Of a DNA stretch of 12,766 nucleotides, positions 7,678 through 12,766 are shown piece by piece. How positions within the stretch are numbered: position 1 is the first letter of the stretch; each line of letters begins with the position of its first letter. Position numbers and translations under genes: made by a program. Origin of the DNA: SHZL01 sp035292625 (lineage in GTDB: Bacteria; Pseudomonadota; Gammaproteobacteria; Xanthomonadales; SZUA-36); NCBI GenBank assembly GCA_035292625.1, contig DATDPS010000059.1, forward strand, positions 1-12,766. The letters run 5' to 3'. Under the pieces are notes generated by a model. That model worked only from the letters and a program-made list of their open reading frames with translations, did no database searches and was not told where the DNA came from.

Positions 7678-8643
7678 TCAGAACTCCAGACCTTCCAGCA
7701 GCTTCTGATTCTCATCCGGCCCATCGGGGACATCGGCGAATAGCGGTGTGGACAGGTAGCGCTCGCCGGTATCGGGCAATATGGCCAGTATCACGCAACC
7801 CGGTTTGGCGTCTTCCGCCACCTTGAGGGCCGCGGCAAATGTTCCGCCCGAAGATATGCCGCAGAAGATACCCTCTTTCTCCGCCAGCGCCCGGGACGTA
7901 GTGATCGCTTCATCATCACTGACCGGAACGTTGCGGTGCGCCACGGTGCGGTCCAGCACATGCGGAATGAAATCGGGTGTCCAGCCCTGGATCTTGTGCG
8001 GTTGCCATTCCTTGCCATCCAGCAGGGCCGCTCCCGCGGGTTCAGTGGAAATGATCTGCACCTCCGGCCGGGCCAGGCGGATCATCTGGCCGGCTCCGGT
8101 AAGGGTGCCACCCGTGCCATAGCCGCTGACGAAATAGTCCAGCCTGCGGTTGGCAAAATCGCTCAGCACTTCCGGGCCGGTGGTGTTGCGGTGATAAGCC
8201 GGGTTGGCCATGTTTTCAAACTGCTGGGTCATGAACCAGCCGTGTTTGGCGGCCAGCGCCTCGGTCGCCTTGACCATGCCGGTCGCCCGCCTGGGCGCCG
8301 GGGTCAGCACCAACCGGGCTCCAAGGAAGCGCATCAGTCGGCGCCGCTCGACCGAGAATGATTCGGCCATGACGGAAACGAAAGGGTACCCGCGCACCGC
8401 GCACACCATGGCCAGGGCAATGCCGGTATTGCCCGAAGTGGCCTCGACCACGGTTTGCCCCGGCTTGAGCACCCCGCGTTTCTCGGCGTCGAGGATGATA
8501 CCCAGCGCCAGCCGGTCCTTGACTGAGCCCATGGGGTTGAATGCTTCCAGCTTGACATACATGGTGACGCCCTTGGGCGCCAGCTTATTGATTCTAACTA
8601 CCGGGGTATGGCCTATCGTTTCCAGGATGTTGTCGTAAATCAT
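7678..8643 (-). CDS. cysK: Cysteine synthase A (O-acetylserine sulfhydrylase)
   Basis: This cytoplasmic PLP enzyme makes L-cysteine from O-acetylserine and sulfide. The protein has 321 residues, the usual size. K42 in MGSVKDR is the Schiff-base lysine. TSGNTG at 69-74 is the substrate-binding loop, GTGGT at 176-180 cups the PLP phosphate, and GISSGG near the C-terminus supplies the pyridine-contact Ser. The end LPDTGERYLSTPLF is typical of CysK. One small departure is QFENMANP, where most relatives have Pro in place of Met. I chose the ATG at 8643 because AAGGA lies 7 bases upstream and the protein begins at the normal point (IYDNILETIGHTP); the open frame to 8799 runs into cysG. It starts 13 bases after the cysG stop, so the two form an operon. 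Confidence 0.96.
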   Translation of the reverse strand: MIYDNILETIGHTPVVRINKLAPKGVTMYVKLEAFNPMGSVKDRLALGIILDAEKRGVLKPGQTVVEATSGNTGIALAMVCAVRGYPFVSVMAESFSVERRRLMRFLGARLVLTPAPRRATGMVKATEALAAKHGWFMTQQFENMANPAYHRNTTGPEVLSDFANRRLDYFVSGYGTGGTLTGAGQMIRLARPEVQIISTEPAGAALLDGKEWQPHKIQGWTPDFIPHVLDRTVAHRNVPVSDDEAITTSRALAEKEGIFCGISSGGTFAAALKVAEDAKPGCVILAILPDTGERYLSTPLFADVPDGPDENQKLLEGLEF

Positions 8644-8656
8644 ATTCGCTTCCTTT

Positions 8657-10099
8657 TCATGCCGCTGATTGCAGTGCTTCTTGTGCATTAAACCAGGCGA
8701 GGTTAACTCCGAGCGAGGCCACCTGTCCAATGATGAGCAATCCAGGCGCGTCTGCGCCTGCCCGCGCCGCCAGTTGCGGCAAGCCATCCACCGTGCCATG
8801 AAGTACCCGCTGACTGTCCAGCGTGCCGTTCACCACCAGTGCCACAGGCAGTTCGGCGTCGACCCCGGCCTGGAGCAATTCCCCGCGGATCGCCGCGGCC
8901 TTGCGCACCCCCATGTAGACCACCACGGTTCTGCCGGGGCCTGCTATCCCGGCCCAATCCACCGGCACCTCCCGGCCGGCCGGTTTCACGCCCGTGGCTT
9001 CACCGCGGTGCCCGGTAACCAAAGTCAACGCCTGGGCATGGTCGCGGTGGGTCAGCGGTATGCCCGCGAAGGCTGCGCAGCCCGTGGCCGCGGTAACCCC
9101 GGGTACGACTTCATAGTCTATGCCCAGCGCGTGCAAATGCTCCAGTTCTTCTCCACCGCGCCCGAAGATAAATGAATCACCGCCTTTCAGCCGCACCACG
9201 ATGCGGCCTTTGCTGGCTTCCCGTGCCAGCAAGTCGTGGATTTCCTGCTGGTCATGCCGGTGACGGCCGGCCCTTTTGCCGACATCGATGCGATCGGCAT
9301 CGCGCCGCACCAGGTCGAGCACGGCTTCACTCACCAGACTGTCATGCAGGACCACGTCGGCCTGGGCCAGCACCTGCAGGGCGCGCAGGGTCAACAGGTC
9401 GGCCCGGCCCGGACCCGCTCCCACCAGATAAACACGGCCTGCCGCCGGTTTGCGCCGCTTGTCTGCATTGGCCGCCTGCTCCAATTCCTTGCGCATGCGG
9501 TGCTCGATGTCCGAACCTGATTGCAGCGCCCAGCTGCGCAATTGCCGCTCCGACAGCAGGCGCTCCCAAAAACTCCGGTGTTGCGCGCGGGGAAGGCGTC
9601 GATTGACTTCACTGCGCAGCCCGCTGGCTGCTTCCGCCACGCGTCCCAGGCCCAGCGGTAGAATGGTTTCGATCCAGGAACGGATGCGCCGGGCCAGAAC
9701 CGGCGAACAGCCGCCGGTGGAAATGGCGATCTGCACCGGCGAACGGTCGACCAGCGCGGGTGAAATAAAGCGGCAATGGGCGCGGTCGTCCACCACGTTG
9801 GCCGGAATCCCCAGGGCTTCCGCATCGCTGAATACACGCCGATTCAAGGCGCCGTCACTGGTCGCGGCAAACACCAGGCGCGCATCGTGCAGCACCGCCG
9901 CCTGATACTCGCTGGCGAGGTGCTGTACGGTACCCGCTTCCAGCCAGCGGTTAAATTGCGGGTTCAGCTCCCGCGCCACGAGGCGCAACCGGGCGCCGGC
10001 CTTGAGTAGCAAACGCGCCTTGCGTTCAGCCACCGAGCCTGCGCCGACCAGAACAACGGGCTGGTCCCACAAATCCATGAACACCGGAAAATAGCGCAT
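8657..10099 (-). CDS. cysG: Siroheme synthase, fused CysG
   Basis: This trifunctional enzyme makes siroheme, the cofactor of sulfite reductase, from uroporphyrinogen III by methylation (SUMT), NAD-linked oxidation and iron insertion. It has 480 residues and matches the fused gammaproteobacterial form. The N-terminal half has the NAD fold (VVLVGAGSVAERKARLLLKAG, glycines 19 and 21) and D104-D105 in NVVDDR, where D104 matches the catalytic Asp of the Salmonella enzyme. The C-terminal half is SUMT, with VGAGPG (226-231), VGKRAG, RLKGGDSFIFGRGGEE and IPLTHRD. Residue 128 is Thr, where the enteric protein has the phosphorylated Ser128. GGAGG lies 7 bases before the ATG at 10099. The gene leads a cysG-cysK operon, divergent from cysB, as expected for a gene supplying CysI. 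Confidence 0.96.
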   Translation of the reverse strand: MRYFPVFMDLWDQPVVLVGAGSVAERKARLLLKAGARLRLVARELNPQFNRWLEAGTVQHLASEYQAAVLHDARLVFAATSDGALNRRVFSDAEALGIPANVVDDRAHCRFISPALVDRSPVQIAISTGGCSPVLARRIRSWIETILPLGLGRVAEAASGLRSEVNRRLPRAQHRSFWERLLSERQLRSWALQSGSDIEHRMRKELEQAANADKRRKPAAGRVYLVGAGPGRADLLTLRALQVLAQADVVLHDSLVSEAVLDLVRRDADRIDVGKRAGRHRHDQQEIHDLLAREASKGRIVVRLKGGDSFIFGRGGEELEHLHALGIDYEVVPGVTAATGCAAFAGIPLTHRDHAQALTLVTGHRGEATGVKPAGREVPVDWAGIAGPGRTVVVYMGVRKAAAIRGELLQAGVDAELPVALVVNGTLDSQRVLHGTVDGLPQLAARAGADAPGLLIIGQVASLGVNLAWFNAQEALQSAA

Positions 10100-10142
10100 C
10101 TGCCTGCCTCCAGAAAAATCATCGATCAGAGCTTTTCAGTCG

Positions 10143-10172
10143 ATAATAGACAGCACCCCCGGACAACAGAAA
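10143..10172 (-). promoter_or_regulatory. Candidate cysG-cysK promoter
   Basis: On the minus strand TTTCTG (10172-10167) and TATTAT (10148-10143) are spaced by 18 bases. The -10 is good and the -35 poor, as is common for activator-dependent promoters such as those driven by CysB. A start near 10136 gives a leader of about 37 bases before the cysG ATG. Confidence 0.4.
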
Positions 10173-10187
10173 TACGCATTCTTTCTG

Positions 10188-10208
10188 CCGTTATAGCCGC
10201 CCGTTATA
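10188..10208. repeat. Direct repeat CCGTTATA x2, candidate CysB operator
   Basis: CCGTTATA occurs at 10188-10195 and again at 10201-10208, a 13-base period. If cysG starts near 10136, the pair is centred about 62 bases upstream, close to the usual position for LysR-type activator binding. Assignment to CysB is inference from position and neighbourhood. Confidence 0.4.
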
Positions 10209-10229
10209 TCGCAGCGGGATTTTCCGGGC

Positions 10230-10258
10230 TTGTGTTACTGCAGCCACGTGCTTATGCT
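10230..10258 (+). promoter_or_regulatory. Candidate promoter for the leader peptide and cysB
   Basis: TTGTGT (10230-10235) and TATGCT (10253-10258) are separated by exactly 17 bases. A start at about 10265-10267 would fall at or just before the leader-peptide ATG at 10267, giving an essentially leaderless message. Confidence 0.45.
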
Positions 10259-10266
10259 GTTTACCC

Positions 10267-10344
10267 ATGATGCAGACAATTGCGCGGAAACCGTGGAGAA
10301 TGCACTGTTGCACCTGTCTGCACCACGGAGGGCGCGTGGTTTAA
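10267..10344 (+). CDS. Candidate cysteine-rich leader peptide of cysB
   Basis: This is a 25-codon ORF from ATG 10267 to TAA 10342-10344. It starts MMQTIARKPW, and residues 13-20 read HCCTCLHH, so three of four codons at 10306-10317 are Cys (TGT TGC ACC TGT). The frame is open further upstream to a stop at 10147, but no ATG, GTG or TTG occurs there before 10267, so this is the longest conventional ORF. No Shine-Dalgarno precedes it. The candidate promoter places the transcript start at the ATG, so translation may be leaderless; an inner ATG at 10300 is another option. A terminator follows 33 bases after the stop, then cysB. The expected job is to sense charged tRNA-Cys by ribosome stalling. 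The peptide product itself may have no function. Three His codons (13, 19, 20) are a possible confounder. Confidence 0.65.
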   Translation: MMQTIARKPWRMHCCTCLHHGGRVV

Positions 10345-10377
10345 CCGTACGTAAACTTCCATAAGACGACGAGACCA

Positions 10378-10398
10378 CCCGCCCTGATGGCGGGTTTT
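10378..10398 (+). terminator. Rho-independent terminator upstream of cysB
   Basis: CCCGCC (10378-10383), loop CTGAT, then GGCGGG (10389-10394) form a perfect 6-bp GC stem, extendable by A10377-U10395. It is followed by TTTTGTCATTTT. It points toward cysB and has no known gene upstream on this strand other than the leader ORF, so it must end either that leader RNA or a small RNA. Confidence 0.8.
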
Positions 10399-10427
10399 GT
10401 CATTTTGGCGTCACGGGCCGGGTCTTT

Positions 10428-10460
10428 ATGAGCGGCACATTAATGGGACACAAGGCATGA
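10428..10460 (+). CDS. Possible coupling mini-ORF overlapping the cysB start
   Basis: A 10-codon ORF (MSGTLMGHKA) ends in a TGA that overlaps the cysB ATG as ATGA. The cysB start itself has only an AAGG one base away, so translational coupling is possible. An ORF this short can arise by chance. Confidence 0.25.
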   Translation: MSGTLMGHKA

Positions 10461-11485
10461 AACTGCAGCAGTTGCGATACCTGATAGCCATTGTCGATAG
10501 CGGCATGAACATCACCGCCGCTTCGCAGAACCTGTTCACCTCGCAGCCGGGTATCAGCAAACAGGTCAAAATGCTGGAGGATGAGCTGTCCCTGAGCCTG
10601 TTCGTGCGCAAAGGCAAGAGCCTCGAAGGCCTGACCGATGCGGGCAAGGAAGTGGTGCTGCGAGCGCGGAAAGTGCTCAACGAAGTGGACAACATCCGTT
10701 CACTATCCCAGGAACTGGCCGGACAGTTGCAGGGCCAACTGCTGGTTGCCACCACGCACACACAGGCGCGCTACGTTCTGCCGGACCTGTTGGAAGCATT
10801 TCAACGCAAGTTTCCGGGCATCAGCATCAGCCTGCACCAGGGAACCTCCGACCAGATTGCCCGCCAGGTCCAGGACCAGGAAGCGGACTTTGCCATCGCC
10901 TCCGGGCAGAGTGAGTTGTTTGAAGACCTCGTCACGCTGCCGATTTACCATTGGGAGCGCACCATCGTGGTCCATCCGCGGCACCCCCTGGCCGTGCTGC
11001 CGAAAATTACGTTGGCTGACCTGGCGGCCCACCCGATCATCAGCTACACGCACAGCTTTGATAAAGATTCCGACCAGGCCCGCGCCTTCGAAAAAGCCGG
11101 TATCCGGCCCAACGTAGTGTTTTCAGCCGAAGATCCCGAGGTGATCAAAAATTACGTGCGCAAGGACATGGGAGTCGGCATCATCGCCTGCATGGCCTAC
11201 GACAAGGCACGCGACTCAGACCTGGTGGCGTTGGACGCGTCCCGGCTGTTTCCAAGTTGCACTACCTGGATCGGATTCCGCCGCGACCGCTTCCTGCGCG
11301 ATTACATGTATTCCTTCCTGGAACTGATGGTTCCGGGCGCGGTGCGCAGCAAGATCGACGAAATCATCGCAACACCCAGGGACACCTCAGCGCCGGCTTT
11401 CGTCAAGTCATTGGGCCCGCTGAACAACCACCCCAACATCGGCAACCAGTTTTTCACCTGCTGTAACGGCGGCTTCAACCTATAG
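10457..11485 (+). CDS. cysB: LysR-type regulator CysB
   Basis: CysB activates the sulfate-assimilation genes when its inducer N-acetylserine/O-acetylserine is present and sulfur is low. This 342-aa protein starts with the family N-terminus KLQQLRYLIAIVDSG and has the helix-turn-helix through FTSQPGISKQVKMLEDEL. The sensor-domain motif THTQARY places T100, T102 and Q103 at the same numbers as the ligand-contact residues of enteric CysB. IGFRRDRFLRDYMYSFLEL is another hallmark. The C-terminus runs about 18 residues longer than the 324-aa E. coli protein and includes a CysCys pair in its last ten residues. I start at ATG 10457; a TTG at 10397 would put the N-terminus inside the terminator U-tract. 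The 3' end overlaps the end of cysH by 11 bases. A leader peptide and terminator upstream suggest attenuation. Confidence 0.94.
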   Translation: MKLQQLRYLIAIVDSGMNITAASQNLFTSQPGISKQVKMLEDELSLSLFVRKGKSLEGLTDAGKEVVLRARKVLNEVDNIRSLSQELAGQLQGQLLVATTHTQARYVLPDLLEAFQRKFPGISISLHQGTSDQIARQVQDQEADFAIASGQSELFEDLVTLPIYHWERTIVVHPRHPLAVLPKITLADLAAHPIISYTHSFDKDSDQARAFEKAGIRPNVVFSAEDPEVIKNYVRKDMGVGIIACMAYDKARDSDLVALDASRLFPSCTTWIGFRRDRFLRDYMYSFLELMVPGAVRSKIDEIIATPRDTSAPAFVKSLGPLNNHPNIGNQFFTCCNGGFNL

Positions 11486-12242
11486 CAGTTGCGGTCTGGA
11501 ATCGCTCCGGTTCGTGCAGGCCGCACTCGCGCAACAGGCCGAAAAAGCGCGTGTCCTCTTCGGCCATGCCCGCCGCGAGCGGACGGCTGGTGTGCCGGTC
11601 ACCAATCGACACATAGCCTTGCTCCCACAGGGGGTGGTAAGGCAGATCGTGGTCCTTGAGGTAATGGTGTACCTGGCGGTTGCTCCAGTCGGCGATGGGG
11701 CTCACTTTTACCGCCCTGCCGTGCTGCTGCAGCACATCGAGTTGCCGGCGCGAATCGGACTGAACGCGGCGCAAGCCGCTGAACCAGGTACCCACCTGCA
11801 ATTCCGCCAGCGCCCTTTGCATCGGCTCAACCTTGTTCATCTGGTTATAGTCCCGGATGCCTTCCGCACCCTGCTCCCACCTCCTGCCAAAACGGGTTTC
11901 CTGCCAGGCCGGGCTCAGCAGTGGCCGGTAAACGTGCAGATTGAGCTTGAGGCCCTGCACCAAATCGTCGATGAAGCGGTAGGTTTCGTCGAACAGATAA
12001 CCGGTGTCCAGCAGCACCACCGGTATGCCGGGCCGGAAACGGGTCACCAGGTGGAGCATGGCGGCCGATTGGGCGCCGAAACTGGATGTAATGATCGGCT
12101 GCTCCGGAAGAAACTCCAGCGCCCACTGAATGCGCTCCGCGGCACTCATTTTTTCCAGGCCGGCGTTCATTGCTCCGAGTGGCAAAGCGCCGCCTTCAAG
12201 GCCCGGTTGCGGTTTGCCGAAACTCAAAGCCTGCGCGCTCAA
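11475..12242 (-). CDS. cysH: Phosphoadenosine phosphosulfate reductase, thioredoxin-dependent
   Basis: CysH reduces PAPS to sulfite using thioredoxin in the cytoplasm. The protein has 255 residues. The nucleotide site SSFGAQSA lies at 53-60, LLDTGYLFDETYRF follows at about 77-90, and the catalytic Cys240 lies in the C-terminal ECGLH (239-243). The cysteine pairs that bind an iron-sulfur cluster in APS reductases are absent: the segment is YNQMNKVEP with no CC. This argues for PAPS rather than APS as substrate, so a CysC kinase should exist elsewhere. The start is a TTG at 12242 whose TTGA overlaps the cysI stop; this gives an N-terminus similar in length to E. coli CysH. An ATG at 12170 is a shorter alternative. 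The gene follows cysI as an operon and converges with cysB, overlapping it by 11 bases. Confidence 0.94.
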   Translation of the reverse strand: MSAQALSFGKPQPGLEGGALPLGAMNAGLEKMSAAERIQWALEFLPEQPIITSSFGAQSAAMLHLVTRFRPGIPVVLLDTGYLFDETYRFIDDLVQGLKLNLHVYRPLLSPAWQETRFGRRWEQGAEGIRDYNQMNKVEPMQRALAELQVGTWFSGLRRVQSDSRRQLDVLQQHGRAVKVSPIADWSNRQVHHYLKDHDLPYHPLWEQGYVSIGDRHTSRPLAAGMAEEDTRFFGLLRECGLHEPERFQTATAIG

Positions 12243-12766
12243 GACCCACCCCCGCTCGCAATGTCCTGGCGCAAAAGCAGGCCGCCACGGTGCAGGAAAT
12301 CACCGAATGATTCTTCGGCCTGGCGAGCGGCTGCGTATTCCCTGAACAATCTGTCCAGGATGTGGAGAATGTCCGCTTCCCGCACACTTTCACGGTAGAG
12401 CGTATTCAGGCGCGTGCCGTTGAACGCGGCCCCGAGATGCAGGTTATAAAGTCCCGGTCCTTTGCCCACCAGACCGATCTCGGCCAGGTATGGTCGAGCG
12501 CAGCCGTTGGGGCAGCCCGTCATGCGGATGGTGATCGCTTGTTCCAGCAGACCATGGGCAGTCAGTAATGCTTCGATGCGGGCCAGCAGGTCTGGCAGGT
12601 AGCGCTCGCTTTCCGCCATGGAAAGACCGCAGGTGGGAAAACCCACGCAAGCCAGGGAATGCAGCCGCAGCGGCGAAGAGCGGTTCCAGCTGTCCAGGCC
12701 ATGCTGACGCACCAGCTGGTCTATGGCCGCGCGATCCTCCCCTCGCACACGCGATACAAAGACATT
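12239..12766 (-). CDS. cysI: Sulfite reductase hemoprotein beta subunit, C-terminal part (5' end beyond window)
   Basis: CysI carries siroheme and a 4Fe-4S cluster and reduces sulfite to sulfide by six electrons. The visible 175 residues are the C-terminal domain. The four cluster cysteines are present as CVGFPTC and TGCPNGC, with spacings of 6, 39 and 4 residues, identical to C434/C440/C479/C483 of E. coli CysI. The phrases GLVGKGPGLYNLHLG and ESFGDFLHRGGLL match the family end. The frame stays open to the right edge, so the gene is partial rather than starting at the internal GTG near 12748. It overlaps cysH and depends on the siroheme from CysG in the same cluster. The partner reductase (CysJ) is not in the window. 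Confidence 0.95.
   Translation of the reverse strand, partial: NVFVSRVRGEDRAAIDQLVRQHGLDSWNRSSPLRLHSLACVGFPTCGLSMAESERYLPDLLARIEALLTAHGLLEQAITIRMTGCPNGCARPYLAEIGLVGKGPGLYNLHLGAAFNGTRLNTLYRESVREADILHILDRLFREYAAARQAEESFGDFLHRGGLLLRQDIASGGGS

Larger units (their letters stand above)
10265..10406 (+). promoter_or_regulatory. Candidate cysteine-responsive transcription attenuator of cysB
   Basis: Four segments can form mutually exclusive RNA stems. Segment 1 is ACCACG (10322-10327), inside the two His codons just after the Cys codons. Segment 2 spans 10329-10342 (AGGGCGCGTGGTTT). Segment 3 spans 10372-10385 (AGACCACCCGCCCT). Segment 4 is GGCGGG (10389-10394). Pairing 1:2 gives 6 bp (ACCACG/CGTGGT). 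Pairing 2:3 gives 14 positions with one C-C mismatch and one G-U (the antiterminator). Pairing 3:4 is the terminator. A ribosome stalled at Cys17 would cover segment 1 and allow 2:3; one at the stop codon would cover segment 2 and allow 3:4. The base pairing is seen directly; the regulation is inferred from the classical trp/his attenuator model. Confidence 0.65.

Noticed and set aside
8644..8799. Upstream extension of cysK by 52 codons
   Set aside because: The extension lies inside cysG and lacks a ribosome site; the ATG at 8643 has one and gives the normal N-terminus.
10249..10263. Further Cys codons in frame upstream of the leader ATG (TGC TTA TGC TGT)
   Set aside because: There is no start codon upstream of them before the stop at 10147, and they overlap the -10 box, so they are probably not translated.
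10336..10344. GTG-GTT-TAA two-codon ORF after a GGAGGG in the leader
   Set aside because: It is the in-frame end of the leader peptide; the GGAGGG is better explained as the arm of the antiterminator.
10265..10406. T-box riboswitch or stand-alone small RNA as explanation of the leader
   Set aside because: No T-box sequence or specifier stem is seen, and T-boxes are not expected in proteobacteria. A small RNA cannot be excluded, but the Cys-rich ORF and the precise 2:3 pairing fit attenuation better.
10397..10456. TTG start adding 20 residues to CysB
   Set aside because: The added residues do not belong to the family and the start would lie in the terminator U-tract.
11514..12398. 294-codon open frame on the plus strand
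   Set aside because: It is antisense to cysH and cysI, whose catalytic motifs are clear.

Overview
The window reads as ordinary chromosome from a GC-rich gammaproteobacterium. The protein types (bacterial ProS with an editing insertion, OxyR, a fused CysG, CysB, thioredoxin-type CysH) and the lack of mobile elements support this. The species cannot be named from the sequence. I see no tRNA or rRNA genes, CRISPR arrays, insertion sequences or phage genes.

Layout. Bases 1-430 (minus) hold the N-terminal part of PssA (phosphatidylserine synthase). Divergent from it are a small exported DUF4124 protein (559-1047) and proS (1060-2781), probably one transcript. They converge with trpS (2816-3823, minus), which lies behind a small exported SRPBCC/START-like protein (3916-4557, minus). 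An AT-rich divergent region separates that gene from oxyR (4636-5544, plus). The oxyR stop overlaps the start of a 684-aa protein with a SEC-C zinc motif, a TPR-like region and a GT41 (O-GlcNAc-transferase-like) catalytic domain (5544-7598).

The right half is an assimilatory sulfate/cysteine cluster. It contains cysG-cysK (minus, 10099 to 7678), cysB (plus, 10457-11485) and cysI-cysH (minus, from beyond the right edge to 11475). CysH reduces PAPS to sulfite. CysI reduces sulfite to sulfide with siroheme made by CysG. CysK joins sulfide to O-acetylserine. CysB is the expected activator of the set.

The most interesting element is in the 357-bp cysG/cysB gap. It holds a -35/-10 pair, a 25-codon ORF (10267-10344) with three Cys codons in four (C14 C15 T16 C17), and then a rho-independent terminator (10378-10398), all upstream of and in the direction of cysB. 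The 3' end of the ORF can pair with the 5' arm of the terminator over 14 positions (one mismatch, one G-U). It can also form a competing upstream hairpin that would free the terminator. This is the 1:2 / 2:3 / 3:4 layout of a translation-coupled attenuator. It suggests that cysB, the master regulator, is itself controlled by charged tRNA-Cys supply. The structure is visible in the sequence; the function is inference.
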